DNA of 64,000 nt from Cyanobium sp. Morenito 9A2 (lineage in GTDB: Bacteria > Cyanobacteriota > Cyanobacteriia > PCC-6307 > Cyanobiaceae), in NCBI RefSeq assembly GCF_024345575.1, contig NZ_JAGQBJ010000005.1:1-64000 (forward strand). Direction: 5' to 3'. The notes under the pieces were generated by a model. It saw nothing but the letters and a program-made list of their open reading frames with translations, was not told the DNA's origin and searched no databases. Of the stretch, positions 1 through 8,163 are shown in pieces; position 1 is the first letter of the stretch; each line of letters begins with the position of its first letter. A program made the position numbers and the translations under genes.

Positions 1-53
1 GCAGTTTTGAGCTTGCGGATGATCTGCTCCGCTGTGTGTCTGGTGCGTTTCAT
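1..53 (-). CDS. IS3-type OrfA, N-terminus only
   Basis: The minus strand reads ATG followed by MKRTRHTAEQIIRKLKTA, the typical start of the small helix-turn-helix OrfA protein of IS3-family elements, which binds the terminal repeats. Only 17 complete codons lie in the window, so it cannot be judged whether the gene is intact. OrfB would lie further left. Confidence 0.6.
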   Translation of the reverse strand, partial: MKRTRHTAEQIIRKLKT

Positions 54-99
54 GGTGTAGTCCCCGGCCCAGTCTGGCCGGCTGAGGACTCTCATTCAC

Positions 100-122
100 C
101 CTGCTCCGGCTGCCGGGGTCCA
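100..122 (-). repeat. IS terminal repeat, left-end copy
   Basis: The core CCTGCTCCGGCTGCC (plus-strand sense, 100-114) is identical to 601-615. Here it flanks the OrfA start, so it is the left terminal repeat of a minus-oriented element. Confidence 0.5.
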
Positions 123-130
123 CGTCACAC

Positions 131-511
131 CGGCATGTGGAGCGGGAGACACTGCTGATTCACTCGGATCAGGGCCGCCAGTACCGGGCTGCTGACTACC
201 GCGATCTGCTCAGGGAGCAGAAGATCGTCTGCAGCATGTCCGCCAAGGGCTGCTGCTGGGACAACTCCGTGGTGGAGAGCTACTTCTCCACCCTCTAGCC
301 GAAGGCTTCTGCGAAGCAGTAGCTGGAGTTGGACCTCGATGACAATCGAGAGGAGCTGATCTCACCCCAGCAGCTGCAGCGTGATCTGGCCTTCTGGATC
401 GAGGGTTTCTACAACCGCGAACGGCGCCATTCAACGATTGGCTGCATCAGGCCGATCGACTGTGAACAGAGGTTCATCGCGACCTTTACAATCACCCCTG
501 TGAATCCCTGA
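131..511 (+). pseudogene. IS3-type OrfB transposase, C-terminal remnant
   Basis: One frame reads the end of an IS3 DDE transposase: LIHSDQG with the second catalytic Asp, then SAKGCCWDNSVVESYFSTL with the expected WDN...E region, then FWIEGFYNRERRHSTIG. The gene is dead. It lacks its N-terminal half, and two in-frame TAG codons (296-298 and 320-322) interrupt it between the catalytic Glu region and the C-terminus. The frame ends at a TGA at 509-511. Family assignment rests on these motifs alone. Confidence 0.8.
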
Positions 512-600
512 TCAATGTCCACGATATCGGAGGAATCCCAGACATACACCTGGACGTCCTTCGAGAGCCAATCACGCACGGGGAAACGGCGGCAGGATTG

Positions 601-615
601 CCTGCTCCGGCTGCC
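601..615 (+). repeat. IS terminal repeat, right-end copy
   Basis: This is an exact 15-bp copy of 100-114. It lies about 90 nt after the OrfB stop, where a right terminal repeat is expected. Confidence 0.5.
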
Positions 616-623
616 AAGGACGA

Positions 624-949
624 AAGGTCAGAAGATTTTTGCATGGTACCTTGCTATCGCCTAGATCCATTGCAAAAATTGGGATCTTGGCTGATTCAAG
701 GGCGTTGGTGGAGTAACTGCAGACGGCCTGCGCGCAACAACCGTTTAGCCCCGTGTCTCCCGCTGTTTCAGCAGGCTGCGGAGAGAGACCATCCAGGCGG
801 GTGCGCGGGAGGTCAAGTGAGCCGTTCGGAAAGTAGAAGTCAACTTTCTCCGTCCTGTTCCGTGACCTGCACGGGTTAGAGAAGGATCGAGTGCAGAACT
901 GCCCCACCAGGCCGTTTCACGCCCCACCGACCCAGACCCCCGACACCAG
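624..949. other. Gene-free stretch with one imperfect inverted repeat
   Basis: No convincing coding sequence is seen. Short open frames on both strands overlap each other and match nothing recognisable. The left part is less GC-rich than its surroundings and contains ATTTTTGCATGG (635-646) facing CCATTGCAAAAAT (667-679), a near-perfect inverted repeat that could fold. It is probably debris next to the insertion sequence. Confidence 0.4.
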
Positions 950-973
950 AAAACCCAGGCCTGGCCTAGGTTT
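950..973 (-). terminator. Intrinsic terminator of tRNA-Ala
   Basis: On the minus strand AAACCTAGGCC faces GGCCTGGGTTT with one G-T wobble, followed by a T run. It lies 6 nt past the tRNA 3' end, the right place to stop its transcript. Confidence 0.65.
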
Positions 974-979
974 CTTCAA

Positions 980-1052
980 TGGAGCCAAGCGGATTCGAAC
1001 CGCTGACCCCCTGCATGCCATGCAGGTGCTCTACCAGCTGAGCTATGGCCCC
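980..1052 (-). tRNA. tRNA-Ala(GGC)
   Basis: A full cloverleaf can be folded on the minus strand. The acceptor stem GGGGCCA pairs with TGGCTCC (one G-U). The D arm is GCTC...GAGC. The anticodon stem CCTGC/GCAGG encloses the loop ATGGCAT with anticodon GGC, which reads GCC/GCU alanine codons. The T arm AGCGG-TTCGAAT-CCGCT is canonical. It is 73 nt long, and CCA is not encoded. Confidence 0.95.
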
Positions 1053-1062
1053 ATGTGGCGCG

Positions 1063-1087
1063 GCGCTGGAGCTGAAAGCTCGGGCGC
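1063..1087 (-). other. Hairpin between lexA and tRNA-Ala
   Basis: GCGC-TG-GAGC-TGAAA-GCTC-GG-GCGC folds into a compact stem with a small internal mismatch, 34 nt after the lexA stop. It lacks a clear T run. It may be a weak terminator or a processing signal. Confidence 0.35.
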
Positions 1088-1120
1088 TTGACCTGAGGAG
1101 AGCCTACACCGCAGGGGTGC

Positions 1121-1786
1121 TCACACCTGGCGCCACACCGCCACGAGCTTGCCTTGGATGCTCACCTGGTCGGCGGGCAGCACGATTGGTTCGTAGGCGG
1201 AGTTGGCCGCCTCCAGCCGCACCGTGGCCCCGTCCCGATGGAAGTGCTTGAGGGTGGTGCCGCTGCCGGGTACCAGGGCGCTGACGATCGTGCCCGCCTT
1301 GAGGCGGCTTGGCTCGTTCACGGGCTCCATGAGAACCACGTCGCCATGGTCGATATGGACGTCGACCATGCTGTCGCCGTTCACGGTGAGGGCGAACAGG
1401 CCGCGGGTCTGGAGCACCGGCGACAGATCCAGCCGTTCCTGCAGGTCGTCGTAGGGCTCCACCAGACCCCCAGCAGCCACGGCGCCCAGCACCGGGATCC
1501 CCTGGGACGCCCCCCCAAGCAGCTGCAGGGTACGGGCCTGGCCCTCCTGCCAGGTGATCCAACCCTTCTGCTGCAGATGCCTCAGGCGGCTCTGAATCGG
1601 GGCCGGTGAACGCAGCCCCATGGCCTCCATCATCTGGCGGATCGAGGGGCTATGGCGGTGCACGCCGATGAACTCCGTCAGCCATTCGTAGAGCTCCTGC
1701 TGGGCGCTGGTGAGCTCCTGGGCCTCTTGGTGGCCGAGATCACTTGATCGGCCGGCAGCGAAGCGAATGGAGGGGTTAGCGGGCAC
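1121..1786 (-). CDS. lexA: SOS-response repressor LexA
   Basis: LexA represses DNA-damage genes and cuts itself when RecA-ssDNA forms. The winged helix-turn-helix reads SPSIRQMMEAMGLRSPAPIQ, close to the N-terminus. The Ala-Gly cleavage site lies in VLGAVAAGG (about 105-106 of 221). The catalytic Ser is in VNGDSM (about 139) and the general-base Lys in TTLKHF (about 180). All autocleavage residues are present, unlike the Synechocystis LexA, which lost them, so this copy should be SOS-competent. The start is uncertain. The frame is open up to an ATG at 1891, but the family begins close to the ELTSAQQELYEWL segment, so a GTG at 1786 is preferred. A possible operator lies just upstream (1791-1804). 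Confidence 0.9.
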   Translation of the reverse strand: MPANPSIRFAAGRSSDLGHQEAQELTSAQQELYEWLTEFIGVHRHSPSIRQMMEAMGLRSPAPIQSRLRHLQQKGWITWQEGQARTLQLLGGASQGIPVLGAVAAGGLVEPYDDLQERLDLSPVLQTRGLFALTVNGDSMVDVHIDHGDVVLMEPVNEPSRLKAGTIVSALVPGSGTTLKHFHRDGATVRLEAANSAYEPIVLPADQVSIQGKLVAVWRQV

Positions 1787-1790
1787 CAGC

Positions 1791-1804
1791 AATACAGATG
1801 AACC
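1791..1804 (-). promoter_or_regulatory. Candidate LexA operator at lexA
   Basis: The minus strand reads GGTTCATCTGTATT, matching the cyanobacterial SOS-box consensus RGTACNNNDGTWCB with two mismatches. It shares the core TCATCTGTA-like centre with the perfect site at 48859. Its position next to lexA fits autoregulation. It lies only 5 nt from the preferred GTG, so either the start is further downstream or the site overlaps the leader. Confidence 0.3.
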
Positions 1805-1914
1805 AGTCCATCCTTTCTCGCACCGCCTGGGGCCTTTGTCCAGTCCCGGCCTTGACTTCGCTGCCTGGCTCCTGGAGAGCAGAACCCTCAATGTCTGATC
1901 AGAGGCTCCTCAGA

Positions 1915-2886
1915 TCAGAGCGTGGGGCCGCCCAGCAACACCGCCAGCAGCGCCTGCTGAACATGCAGACGGTTTTCGGCCTGATCGAAGACGCGGCTGG
2001 CACTGCCTTCGATCACCCCGGCGCTGATCTCCTCGCCCCGGTGGGCGGGCAGACAGTGCAACACGATCGCCCGGGCATCGGCTTCGGCCAGCAGCGCCTC
2101 ATCCAGGCAGAAGCCCTGGAAGGCCGCTTCCCGCTGGGCCTTCTCCTCCTCCTGCCCCATCGACGCCCAGACATCGGTGTAGAGAGCATGGGCACCGCGA
2201 ACGGCCACCACCGGATCGTGGGTCACCTCGATGGTGCAGCTGTTCCCCGCCAGGGCGCTGGCCCGGTCCACCACAGCGGGGTCGGGCTCGTAGCCCGCCG
2301 GGGCGCCAATGCGCACGTTCACCCCCAACAGGGCGCCGGTGAGCAGCAACGAATGGGCCACATTGTTGCCATCACCCACGTAGGCCAGGGTGAGATCCCC
2401 GGGGCCCGCGCTGGCGCCGAAGGCCTCCTGAACGGTGAGAAAGTCGGCTAGGGCCTGGCAGGGGTGTTCCAGGTCGGTGAGGGCGTTGATGACAGGGATG
2501 GCCGCCCAGTGGGCGTACTCCTCAAGTTCCTGTTGGGCGAAGGTGCGGATCGCCAGGGCATCCACGTAGCGGCTCAGCACCCGCGCCGTATCAGCCACCG
2601 GCTCACCGCGCCCGACCTGGGTGAGGCTGGGGTTGAGGTCCATCGTCTGACCGCCCAGGCGAGCCATGGCCACGGTGAAACTCACTCTTGTGCGTGTGGA
2701 GGCCTTGGTGAAGATCAATCCAAGGGTCTTGCCCTGCAGATCGACGCGCCGCTCCCCACGTTTGAGTTCGGAAGCGAGCTGCAAGAGCGCTCTGATCTGC
2801 TCACCGCTCAGATCGGCGGAGGAGAGGAGGTCGTGGCCCCGCAAGGTGGCGAGGCTGGGCCCCGGGCTGGCGAGCTGAGGGCTCAT
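1915..2886 (-). CDS. argF: Ornithine carbamoyltransferase
   Basis: The enzyme joins carbamoyl phosphate and ornithine to give citrulline in arginine synthesis. The carbamoyl-phosphate loop reads STRTRVSF (about 62-69), HPCQALADFLT follows near 140, and the ornithine/catalytic HCLPAHRGEEIS lies near 270. The length of 323 aa is usual for the family, and the ATG start gives a normal N-terminus ending in HDLLSSADLS. It lies downstream of ftsH on the same strand, separated by a GC-rich hairpin. Confidence 0.97.
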   Translation of the reverse strand: MSPQLASPGPSLATLRGHDLLSSADLSGEQIRALLQLASELKRGERRVDLQGKTLGLIFTKASTRTRVSFTVAMARLGGQTMDLNPSLTQVGRGEPVADTARVLSRYVDALAIRTFAQQELEEYAHWAAIPVINALTDLEHPCQALADFLTVQEAFGASAGPGDLTLAYVGDGNNVAHSLLLTGALLGVNVRIGAPAGYEPDPAVVDRASALAGNSCTIEVTHDPVVAVRGAHALYTDVWASMGQEEEKAQREAAFQGFCLDEALLAEADARAIVLHCLPAHRGEEISAGVIEGSASRVFDQAENRLHVQQALLAVLLGGPTL

Positions 2887-2920
2887 ATCCCCATCCCAAA
2901 GATCCCTTATCCGAGATTGG

Positions 2921-2942
2921 GGGCCCCGCCGTCAAGGGGCCC
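2921..2942 (-). other. Hairpin between ftsH and argF
   Basis: GGGCCCC (2921-2927) pairs perfectly with GGGGCCC (2936-2942) around an 8-nt loop, 8 nt after the ftsH stop. No T run follows on the minus strand. It may be a Rho-independent-like attenuator or an mRNA end-stabilising stem. Confidence 0.4.
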
Positions 2943-2950
2943 TTCACCCT

Positions 2951-4852
2951 TCAGGCACCTGCAGCCACAGGGTCAGGGAGAACAGCCGCATCGGGCAGGG
3001 TGCTGGAGGCCAGCAACCCCTTGAGCTCGTCGCCCTCGATCACCTCTTTCTCGAGGATCTTGCCGGCAATGGCCTCAAGCAGGTCCCTGTTGCCATGGAG
3101 GATCGCCAGGGCCCGGTCGTGGGCCCGGTCCACCAGGGCCCGCACCTCTCGATCGATCGCCTGGGCGGTGGCGTCACTGACGCTGCGACGGGGATTGCTG
3201 CCGCCCCCCAGGAAGCGGTTGCCGCCTTGCTTGTCATAGGCCAGCGGGCCGAGGGTGTCGCTCATGCCATAGGTGCCCACCATCTGCTCGGCAATGTCGG
3301 TGGCGCGCTGCAGGTCGTTGGAGGCGCCGGTGGTGACCTCACCGAAGACGACCTCTTCGGCGCTGCGCCCCCCGAGCAGGGTGGCGATCTGGCCCTCGAG
3401 ATCCTCCTTGGAGTTGAGGAAGCGCTCCTCGGTGGGCAGCTGCAGGGTGTAGCCCAGGGCGCTCATGCCCCGGGGGACGATCGAAATCTTGGCCACCTTG
3501 CTGCCGCCCGGCATCAGGTGCCCGACGATCGCATGGCCCACCTCGTGATAAGCCACCACTTTCTTCTCATCGGGCTGGAGCACGCGGCTCTTCTTCTCCA
3601 GACCCGCCACCACGCGCTCGATCGCCTCATTGAGGTCGGCCTGCTCCACTTCGGTGCGGTAGGCCCGCGCCGCCAGCAGGGCCGCTTCGTTCACCAGGTT
3701 GGCCAGGTCGGCGCCGGCGAAACCACTGGTGGCCTGGGCGATCTTGTCGATGTCGATGCTGGAGGCCAGCTTCACTTTCTTGGCATAGATGTCGAGGATC
3801 TTCCTGCGGCCGGAGAGGTCGGGGCGATCCACCAGCACCTGGCGGTCGAAGCGGCCTGGCCGCAGCAGGGCAGCATCGAGGGTTTCGGGCTGGTTGGTGG
3901 CCGCCAGCACGATCACCGGCTTGTCCTGGCCGGTGAAGCCGTCCATCTCGGTGAGCAGCTGGTTGAGGGTCTGCTCCCGTTCGTCGTTGCCGCCCACCAC
4001 GCCCATCGAGCCCGAGCGGCTCTTGCCGATCGCATCGAGTTCGTCGATGAAAATGATGCAGGGAGCTTTTTTCTTGGCCTCTTCGAAGAGATCGCGGACA
4101 CGGGCGGCGCCGGCTCCCACGAACAGTTCAACGAACTCAGAGCCGGAGATGATGAAGAAGGGCACTTCCGCTTCACCGGCCACGGCCTTGGCCAGCAGGG
4201 TCTTGCCCGTGCCCGGAGGCCCCACCAGCAGCACACCCTTGGGGATGCGGGCGCCGATGGCGGCGTAGCGCTCAGGAGTCTTGAGGAAATCGACGATCTC
4301 GTTGAGCTCGGTCTTGGCTTCGTCCACACCAGCCACATCGGCAAAGGTGACCCGGGATTCCTCATCGGGCACGTAGACCTTGGCTTTGGATTTGGTGAAG
4401 CTCAGGGCTCCCTGGGCGCCACCCGCACCGCCCATGGCCCGGCGGGCGAAGAACTGCAGCACCACGATGAAGATCAGGGGCGGCACCACCCAGCTCAGCA
4501 AGGTGGTGAAGAAGCTGGGGCGCTTGGGCGGGGCGGCGGCGAATTCCACCCCCTTGGCCTCCAGTCGCTGGGGCAGCTCCATGTCGAAGATCGGTGTGGT
4601 GGCCAGCACCGGGGCTTCCCCTTCGCCGGGATTGGCCAGCTCGTAGCGGATCTGGTCCTGGGTGATGTAGGCGCGCTTGACCGCTCCGTCATCCACCTGA
4701 TTGATGAACAGGGAGTAGGGCACCCGCGGCACCTGAGCCTGCTGGTTGGGCAGGAAGCTGCTGAACAGCAACAGCACCCCGAAACCGATCAGCACCAGAT
4801 TGATGATGCCGATCCGCCGGTTCGGCTTGTTGTCGTCCTGGCGAATGGCCAT
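2951..4852 (-). CDS. ftsH: ATP-dependent zinc metalloprotease FtsH
   Basis: This is a membrane-anchored AAA+ protease that degrades damaged or unassembled membrane proteins; in cyanobacteria FtsH turns over photodamaged D1. The order is N-terminal TM segment (about 15-35), lumenal domain, second TM segment (about 113-135, [15 protein letters not shown]), Walker A GPPGTGKT (211-218), Walker [12 protein letters not shown], and the zinc site HEVGH (436-440). The protein has 633 aa, typical for the family. Cyanobacteria carry about four FtsH paralogs, and the sequence alone does not say which this is. Confidence 0.97.
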   Translation of the reverse strand: MAIRQDDNKPNRRIGIINLVLIGFGVLLLFSSFLPNQQAQVPRVPYSLFINQVDDGAVKRAYITQDQIRYELANPGEGEAPVLATTPIFDMELPQRLEAKGVEFAAAPPKRPSFFTTLLSWVVPPLIFIVVLQFFARRAMGGAGGAQGALSFTKSKAKVYVPDEESRVTFADVAGVDEAKTELNEIVDFLKTPERYAAIGARIPKGVLLVGPPGTGKTLLAKAVAGEAEVPFFIISGSEFVELFVGAGAARVRDLFEEAKKKAPCIIFIDELDAIGKSRSGSMGVVGGNDEREQTLNQLLTEMDGFTGQDKPVIVLAATNQPETLDAALLRPGRFDRQVLVDRPDLSGRRKILDIYAKKVKLASSIDIDKIAQATSGFAGADLANLVNEAALLAARAYRTEVEQADLNEAIERVVAGLEKKSRVLQPDEKKVVAYHEVGHAIVGHLMPGGSKVAKISIVPRGMSALGYTLQLPTEERFLNSKEDLEGQIATLLGGRSAEEVVFGEVTTGASNDLQRATDIAEQMVGTYGMSDTLGPLAYDKQGGNRFLGGGSNPRRSVSDATAQAIDREVRALVDRAHDRALAILHGNRDLLEAIAGKILEKEVIEGDELKGLLASSTLPDAAVLPDPVAAGA

Positions 4853-4922
4853 CGGGGCTGTGTGCGCGTCCTGACCAAGCTAGGTCGGTGTTCCTTCGCT
4901 TCGGACCTGGGCCGAGGTGAGA

Positions 4923-4935
4923 GAACCGAACGTTC
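4923..4935. promoter_or_regulatory. Inverted repeat GAAC-N5-GTTC before the SRAP gene
   Basis: GAAC (4923-4926) and GTTC (4932-4935) flank five bases, 20 nt before the ATG of the SRAP gene. It recalls SOS boxes of the GAAC-N4-GTTC type but has one extra spacer base and does not match the cyanobacterial consensus. The role is unproven. Confidence 0.25.
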
Positions 4936-4955
4936 ACAGCTGCGGTTGAATCGAG

Positions 4956-5603
4956 ATGTGCGGCCGTTTCTGCCTGACCACGCCCCTGGCGACGTTGGCG
5001 TCGAAGCTGGGGGCTCCGTTGCCGCCGGGGCTGGCCCGCCACTACGCCCCCAGGCTTCAGGTGCGCCCCGGTGAACCCCTGCTGGCCCTGCGCCAGGAGC
5101 ATGGCCGCGATGAGGTGGCCCTGATGCTCTGGGGTCTGCTGCCCGACTGGGTCAAGGATCCCGCCGGCGCCAACAGGTCGATCAACGCCCGTGCCGAAAC
5201 CGTGGCCACAAAGCCCAGCTTCCGCGCAGCGTGGCGCCACCGGCGCTGCCTGCTGCCGGCGGATGGCTTTTACGAATGGAGCGGTGCGAGCAGCGGCCGA
5301 AGGCCCTGGCTGATCCGCCGTCGCGATGGTGCCCCCTTCTGGCTGGGGGGGCTCTGGGAGCGCTGGATCGGCGCCGATGGCAGCGAGTTGGAGAGCTGTT
5401 GCGTGCTCACCACCGCGCCAAACGCCCTGATCAAACCGCTGCACGATCGTCTGCCGGTGGTGGTGCCCGATGGGCTGGAGCAAGCCTGGATGGCGCCGTG
5501 CGACGGCCCCGAACTGCGGGCGCTGGTGCCGCTGATGGAGCCCTGGGACCCGCTGGGCTGGGAGGCGCTGCCCCAGGGGGGGCAGGTGGAGCTGCCGATC
5601 TGA
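4956..5603 (+). CDS. SRAP/HMCES-type abasic-site protein (YedK family)
   Basis: Members of this family crosslink to abasic sites in single-stranded DNA through Cys2 and shield them. The sequence opens MCGRF, so Cys2 is exposed after Met removal. It also has the conserved NARAET segment, the GFYEW motif with its catalytic Glu, and a His in LHDRLPVV. The 215 aa are normal. The gene is divergent from ftsH with about 100 nt between. It was originally defined as SOS-associated, and lexA lies 3 kb away, but no good SOS box was found here. Confidence 0.92.
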   Translation: MCGRFCLTTPLATLASKLGAPLPPGLARHYAPRLQVRPGEPLLALRQEHGRDEVALMLWGLLPDWVKDPAGANRSINARAETVATKPSFRAAWRHRRCLLPADGFYEWSGASSGRRPWLIRRRDGAPFWLGGLWERWIGADGSELESCCVLTTAPNALIKPLHDRLPVVVPDGLEQAWMAPCDGPELRALVPLMEPWDPLGWEALPQGGQVELPI

Positions 5604-5727
5604 GCGCTCCTCAGGGACCCCAGAACCCAGATCCCAACATCCCTTGCTCCGACAGCCAGATCTGAGGCACTCACCCTTGAGGCCCCACGCCCGAGGGCTC
5701 ACAATCAGGAGGCCGTCGTATCGATCC

Positions 5728-6540
5728 TTGGACGTTCCCTCCACCCGAGTGTCCAAGGGCGTAGCCCGCCTGGGGCGCCGGCACCGCTTCTTCCTGCAGA
5801 TGTTTCTCATCTGCCTTCTGTTGCTTGTGAGCTTCGCCCTGCCCCTGGGGTTCAATCGCCTCACGATCCTCTGGCAGATCGTGATGGTCCTGTTGCTTGT
5901 TCTGAACCTGGGGGAGCCCGGGACCGTACCGGGTGCCACCCGGCTCACCGATCGCAGCTATCGGGCCCTGGGCCTGGCGGCGCTGCTCTCCCAGACCGTG
6001 TGGGTGCTCACACCTCTGTCGCTGAGACACACCGGTGTGCCTGTGCTGGGTCTTTGGTCGCTGTTCGTCGCCTGGAGCACCCTGAGGCTGGTGCAGGTGA
6101 TCGCCCAAGAAAAGCAAGTGAACGGCCGCGTCCTGATGGGGGCCGCCGCCGGCTACCTGATGCTGGGCCTCACCGCCGGTCTGTTGTTCAGCGTGCTGGA
6201 AACCGTGCAACCAGGCAGTTTCAATAGCATTCACCACAACGGCGGCCAGCTGCTCGTTCCGCGTCACATGCCCGGTCTTGGAGTTCAGCAGGTGTGGGAA
6301 CTGGATTTCGTGCGGCTCAACTATTTCGCCTTCGTGAGCCTCACGACCGTGGGCTACGGCGACATCCTGCCGGTGACCCCCCTGGCCCAGATCGCCAGCG
6401 TCAGTTTCAGTGTGATCGGACCCATCTACCTGGTGATTGTGATGGGCCTGTTGATCAGCCGCCTCACCAGCCAAGAGGTGAATGAAGCCGTCGAGCTGGC
6501 TGCCGCACGAGCGGCAGAGGATGAGGAGCTCTCCGGGTAA
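5728..6540 (+). CDS. Potassium-channel-like ion channel
   Basis: This is an integral membrane protein with about five hydrophobic helices before a pore region and a last helix (IASVSFSVIGPIYLVIVMGLLIS). The selectivity filter is intact: SLTTVGYGD just before the last helix, the K+ channel signature. No arginine-rich S4 voltage sensor is visible, and the cytoplasmic tail is short and Glu/Ala-rich. The start is uncertain. The frame is open from a TTG at 5644. A TTG at 5728 is preferred because an AGGAGG lies at 5707-5712 and the protein then begins shortly before the first helix. The gene converges on ribD. Confidence 0.8.
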   Translation: MDVPSTRVSKGVARLGRRHRFFLQMFLICLLLLVSFALPLGFNRLTILWQIVMVLLLVLNLGEPGTVPGATRLTDRSYRALGLAALLSQTVWVLTPLSLRHTGVPVLGLWSLFVAWSTLRLVQVIAQEKQVNGRVLMGAAAGYLMLGLTAGLLFSVLETVQPGSFNSIHHNGGQLLVPRHMPGLGVQQVWELDFVRLNYFAFVSLTTVGYGDILPVTPLAQIASVSFSVIGPIYLVIVMGLLISRLTSQEVNEAVELAAARAAEDEELSG

Positions 6541-6549
6541 GCCCCAGCA

Positions 6550-7701
6550 TCAGGGTGCAGTGAGAGGAGTTGTTGGTGTGTCCAGGGTCCAGAGCAAATC
6601 CGGCCCCAGCCGGGTGACCGCCCGCTCCCTGAGAGAAGGGCCATCATCGACCCGCTCAAGGCCCAGGGATCCCAGGGCAGTGCGGGCCGCTTCGCCCCCC
6701 AGGAGCCTGGGGGCGACCACGGCGGCCAGCTGCTGGACGCAGCCCTGGCGCAGGGCGGCGGCGGCCAGGGCCGGACCGCACTCCCAGAGCACCCTGTTGC
6801 AGCCCCGCTGGGCCAGGGCCTGCAGCAGGGCGGCGGGTGCGCAGGCGGGCAACTCCAGCCGCGGCACGTCCAGCTGATCCAGGGTCTCCCGGCGCTCCCT
6901 GGGAGCCTCCGGGCCGTGGGCCACCAGGGTGGGGGCCCCGCGCTGGTCCCAGAGCCGGGCGCGGCCCGGTGTGCTGACGCCCGGTAGATCAAGTCGGCGG
7001 CAGAGCACCACGCGCAGGGGCTCCGGCTGACGCCTGCCGCGGCTTGTGAGCAGTGGGTCGTCGGCGCGCAGGGTGCCGCCCCCCACGATCACCGCATCAC
7101 AGCGGGCCCGCAGCCGGTGCACCCAGGCCCTGGCCTCGGGGCCGCTGATCCATTGGCTGGCGCCGTTGGGCAGGGCCGTGCGGCCATCGAGGCTCATCGC
7201 CCACTTGAGGATCCCCCAGGGGCGGCCCGTGGCCAGGCGATGGAGGAAGGGCCTGTTGAGGGCGCGCGCTTCCGCTTCACGCACCGCTTCGATCACCTCG
7301 ATCCCCGCCGAGCGGAGCTGGGTCAGGCCGCGGCCGGCCACGCGCGGGTCGGGATCAGCCATGGCCACCACCACCCGCGCCACCCCGGCGTCGATCAAAG
7401 CCGCGCTGCAGGGGGGGGTGCGGCCGTGGTGGCAGCAGGGCTCCAGGGTCACCACCAGGGTGCCGCCCCGGGCCCGCTCCCCCGCCTGGGCCAGGGCCCC
7501 CACTTCCGCATGGGGCTGGCCGGCGGCGGCATGGAAGCCTTCCCCCACCAGCTGGCCGCTGGCATCAAGCACCACCGCTCCCACCAGGGGGTTGGGGCTG
7601 GTGCGCCCTTCTCCCAGGGCCGCCAGCTCCAGGGCCCGGCCCATCCAGCCGTGCCAGGCGGCGGTGCCGCTCAACGGCCGCTGATCGCCAAGGCGCGCCA
7701 T
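6550..7701 (-). CDS. ribD: Bifunctional riboflavin biosynthesis deaminase/reductase RibD
   Basis: The enzyme carries out the second and third steps from GTP to riboflavin. The N-terminal deaminase domain has the zinc site HAEV...PCCHHGRTPPC (about 50-90). The C-terminal NADPH-dependent reductase begins around GILKWAMSLDGRTA. The 383 aa are usual for the family. The ATG at 7701 starts MARLGDQRP, close to the first conserved block MGRALELAALGEGRTSPNPLVGAV. It overlaps the end of the upstream DUF3122 gene by 31 nt, implying co-transcription. ribF lies 10 kb away. Confidence 0.96.
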   Translation of the reverse strand: MARLGDQRPLSGTAAWHGWMGRALELAALGEGRTSPNPLVGAVVLDASGQLVGEGFHAAAGQPHAEVGALAQAGERARGGTLVVTLEPCCHHGRTPPCSAALIDAGVARVVVAMADPDPRVAGRGLTQLRSAGIEVIEAVREAEARALNRPFLHRLATGRPWGILKWAMSLDGRTALPNGASQWISGPEARAWVHRLRARCDAVIVGGGTLRADDPLLTSRGRRQPEPLRVVLCRRLDLPGVSTPGRARLWDQRGAPTLVAHGPEAPRERRETLDQLDVPRLELPACAPAALLQALAQRGCNRVLWECGPALAAAALRQGCVQQLAAVVAPRLLGGEAARTALGSLGLERVDDGPSLRERAVTRLGPDLLWTLDTPTTPLTAP

Positions 7702-8159
7702 TGCTGGACCACGTAGGGCGGCACCACCAGCTCGTCGATGGCACCGGGGAGCCTCAGGCGCAGGGGCCTGTTTTGCTGGAGAACGGCCAGCAGCGGCTCC
7801 AGGTCGAATTCGGCGACGGCCGAGCGGCCATCGACCGCCAGCTGGGGGTTCTCCATGGTGAGGTCCGCCAGGCTCCAGCGGAACGGCCCGGAGCGCACCT
7901 GCAGGGCTGTGGGGTGCTCCAGTCGCAGCTTGCCGGGGAAGCCCACCAGCCGCAGGCGCATGGGTCCATCCTCGGCGCCCTGGTGGTAGGCCACCAGTTG
8001 CCAGCTCTGGTCGTCGAGGTCGCGCAGGCTTTCGAGGCTGCGCTCGATCGGATGGGCCCAGGCGGGCGCAGGGACCGCCGTCAGCCCCAGCAGCCCTGCG
8101 GTTCCAAGGGCGAGCGAGAGAATCACCGCCATCACGTGCTTGATTCGCCAACTCCCCAT
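7671..8159 (-). CDS. DUF3122-type exported protein
   Basis: A 162-aa protein with an N-terminal signal peptide: positive MGSWRIK, a hydrophobic stretch, and a likely cut after APAWA. The rest resembles the cyanobacterial DUF3122 family, with SWQLVAYHQG, LRLVGFPGKLRLEHP and a C-terminal ELVVPPYVVQQW. The function is unknown. It overlaps the start of ribD by 31 nt and follows the GH116 gene by 4 nt, so the three genes probably share a transcript. An internal ATG at 8132 would give a shorter signal peptide. Confidence 0.7.
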   Translation of the reverse strand: MGSWRIKHVMAVILSLALGTAGLLGLTAVPAPAWAHPIERSLESLRDLDDQSWQLVAYHQGAEDGPMRLRLVGFPGKLRLEHPTALQVRSGPFRWSLADLTMENPQLAVDGRSAVAEFDLEPLLAVLQQNRPLRLRLPGAIDELVVPPYVVQQWRALAISGR

Positions 8160-8163
8160 CGGT

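Larger units (their letters stand above)
1..122 (-). mobile_element. Left end of an IS3-type insertion sequence (cut by window edge)
   Basis: Read on the minus strand, this begins with a terminal-repeat-like segment (100-122), then about 46 nt of leader and an ATG at 53 opening an IS3-type OrfA. The element continues beyond the left edge. Its terminal 15 bp (100-114) recur exactly at 601-615, at the far end of the neighbouring transposase fragment. That is what is expected if both pieces come from the same IS type in opposite orientation. The outer boundary at 122 is inferred from the IS3 habit of TG...CA ends. Confidence 0.6.
123..623 (+). mobile_element. Right-end remnant of an IS3-type element
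   Basis: This holds the broken OrfB and about 90 nt downstream of it, ending in a terminal-repeat-like sequence whose core at 601-615 matches the left-end copy at 100-114. It is therefore the right half of one copy, joined head-on to the left end of another copy lying on the minus strand. The exact outer end is uncertain. Confidence 0.5.

Noticed and set aside
572-907. 111-codon minus-strand frame beside the IS remnant
   Set aside because: It overlaps an equally long plus-strand frame, shows no motif and no sensible start context. Treated as non-coding.
4870-4955. Consensus cyanobacterial LexA box before the SRAP gene
   Set aside because: TGTTCC at about 4898 fits one half, but the other half does not match RGTAC. 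Only the off-spaced inverted repeat remains.
3095-5074. 659-codon open frame antisense to ftsH
   Set aside because: It mirrors the ftsH codon pattern of this GC-rich genome, has a His/Gly/Gln-rich composition unlike a real protein, and shows no motif.
4689-5948. Long minus-strand frame across the SRAP gene
   Set aside because: It runs over parts of three real genes, and its composition is not protein-like.
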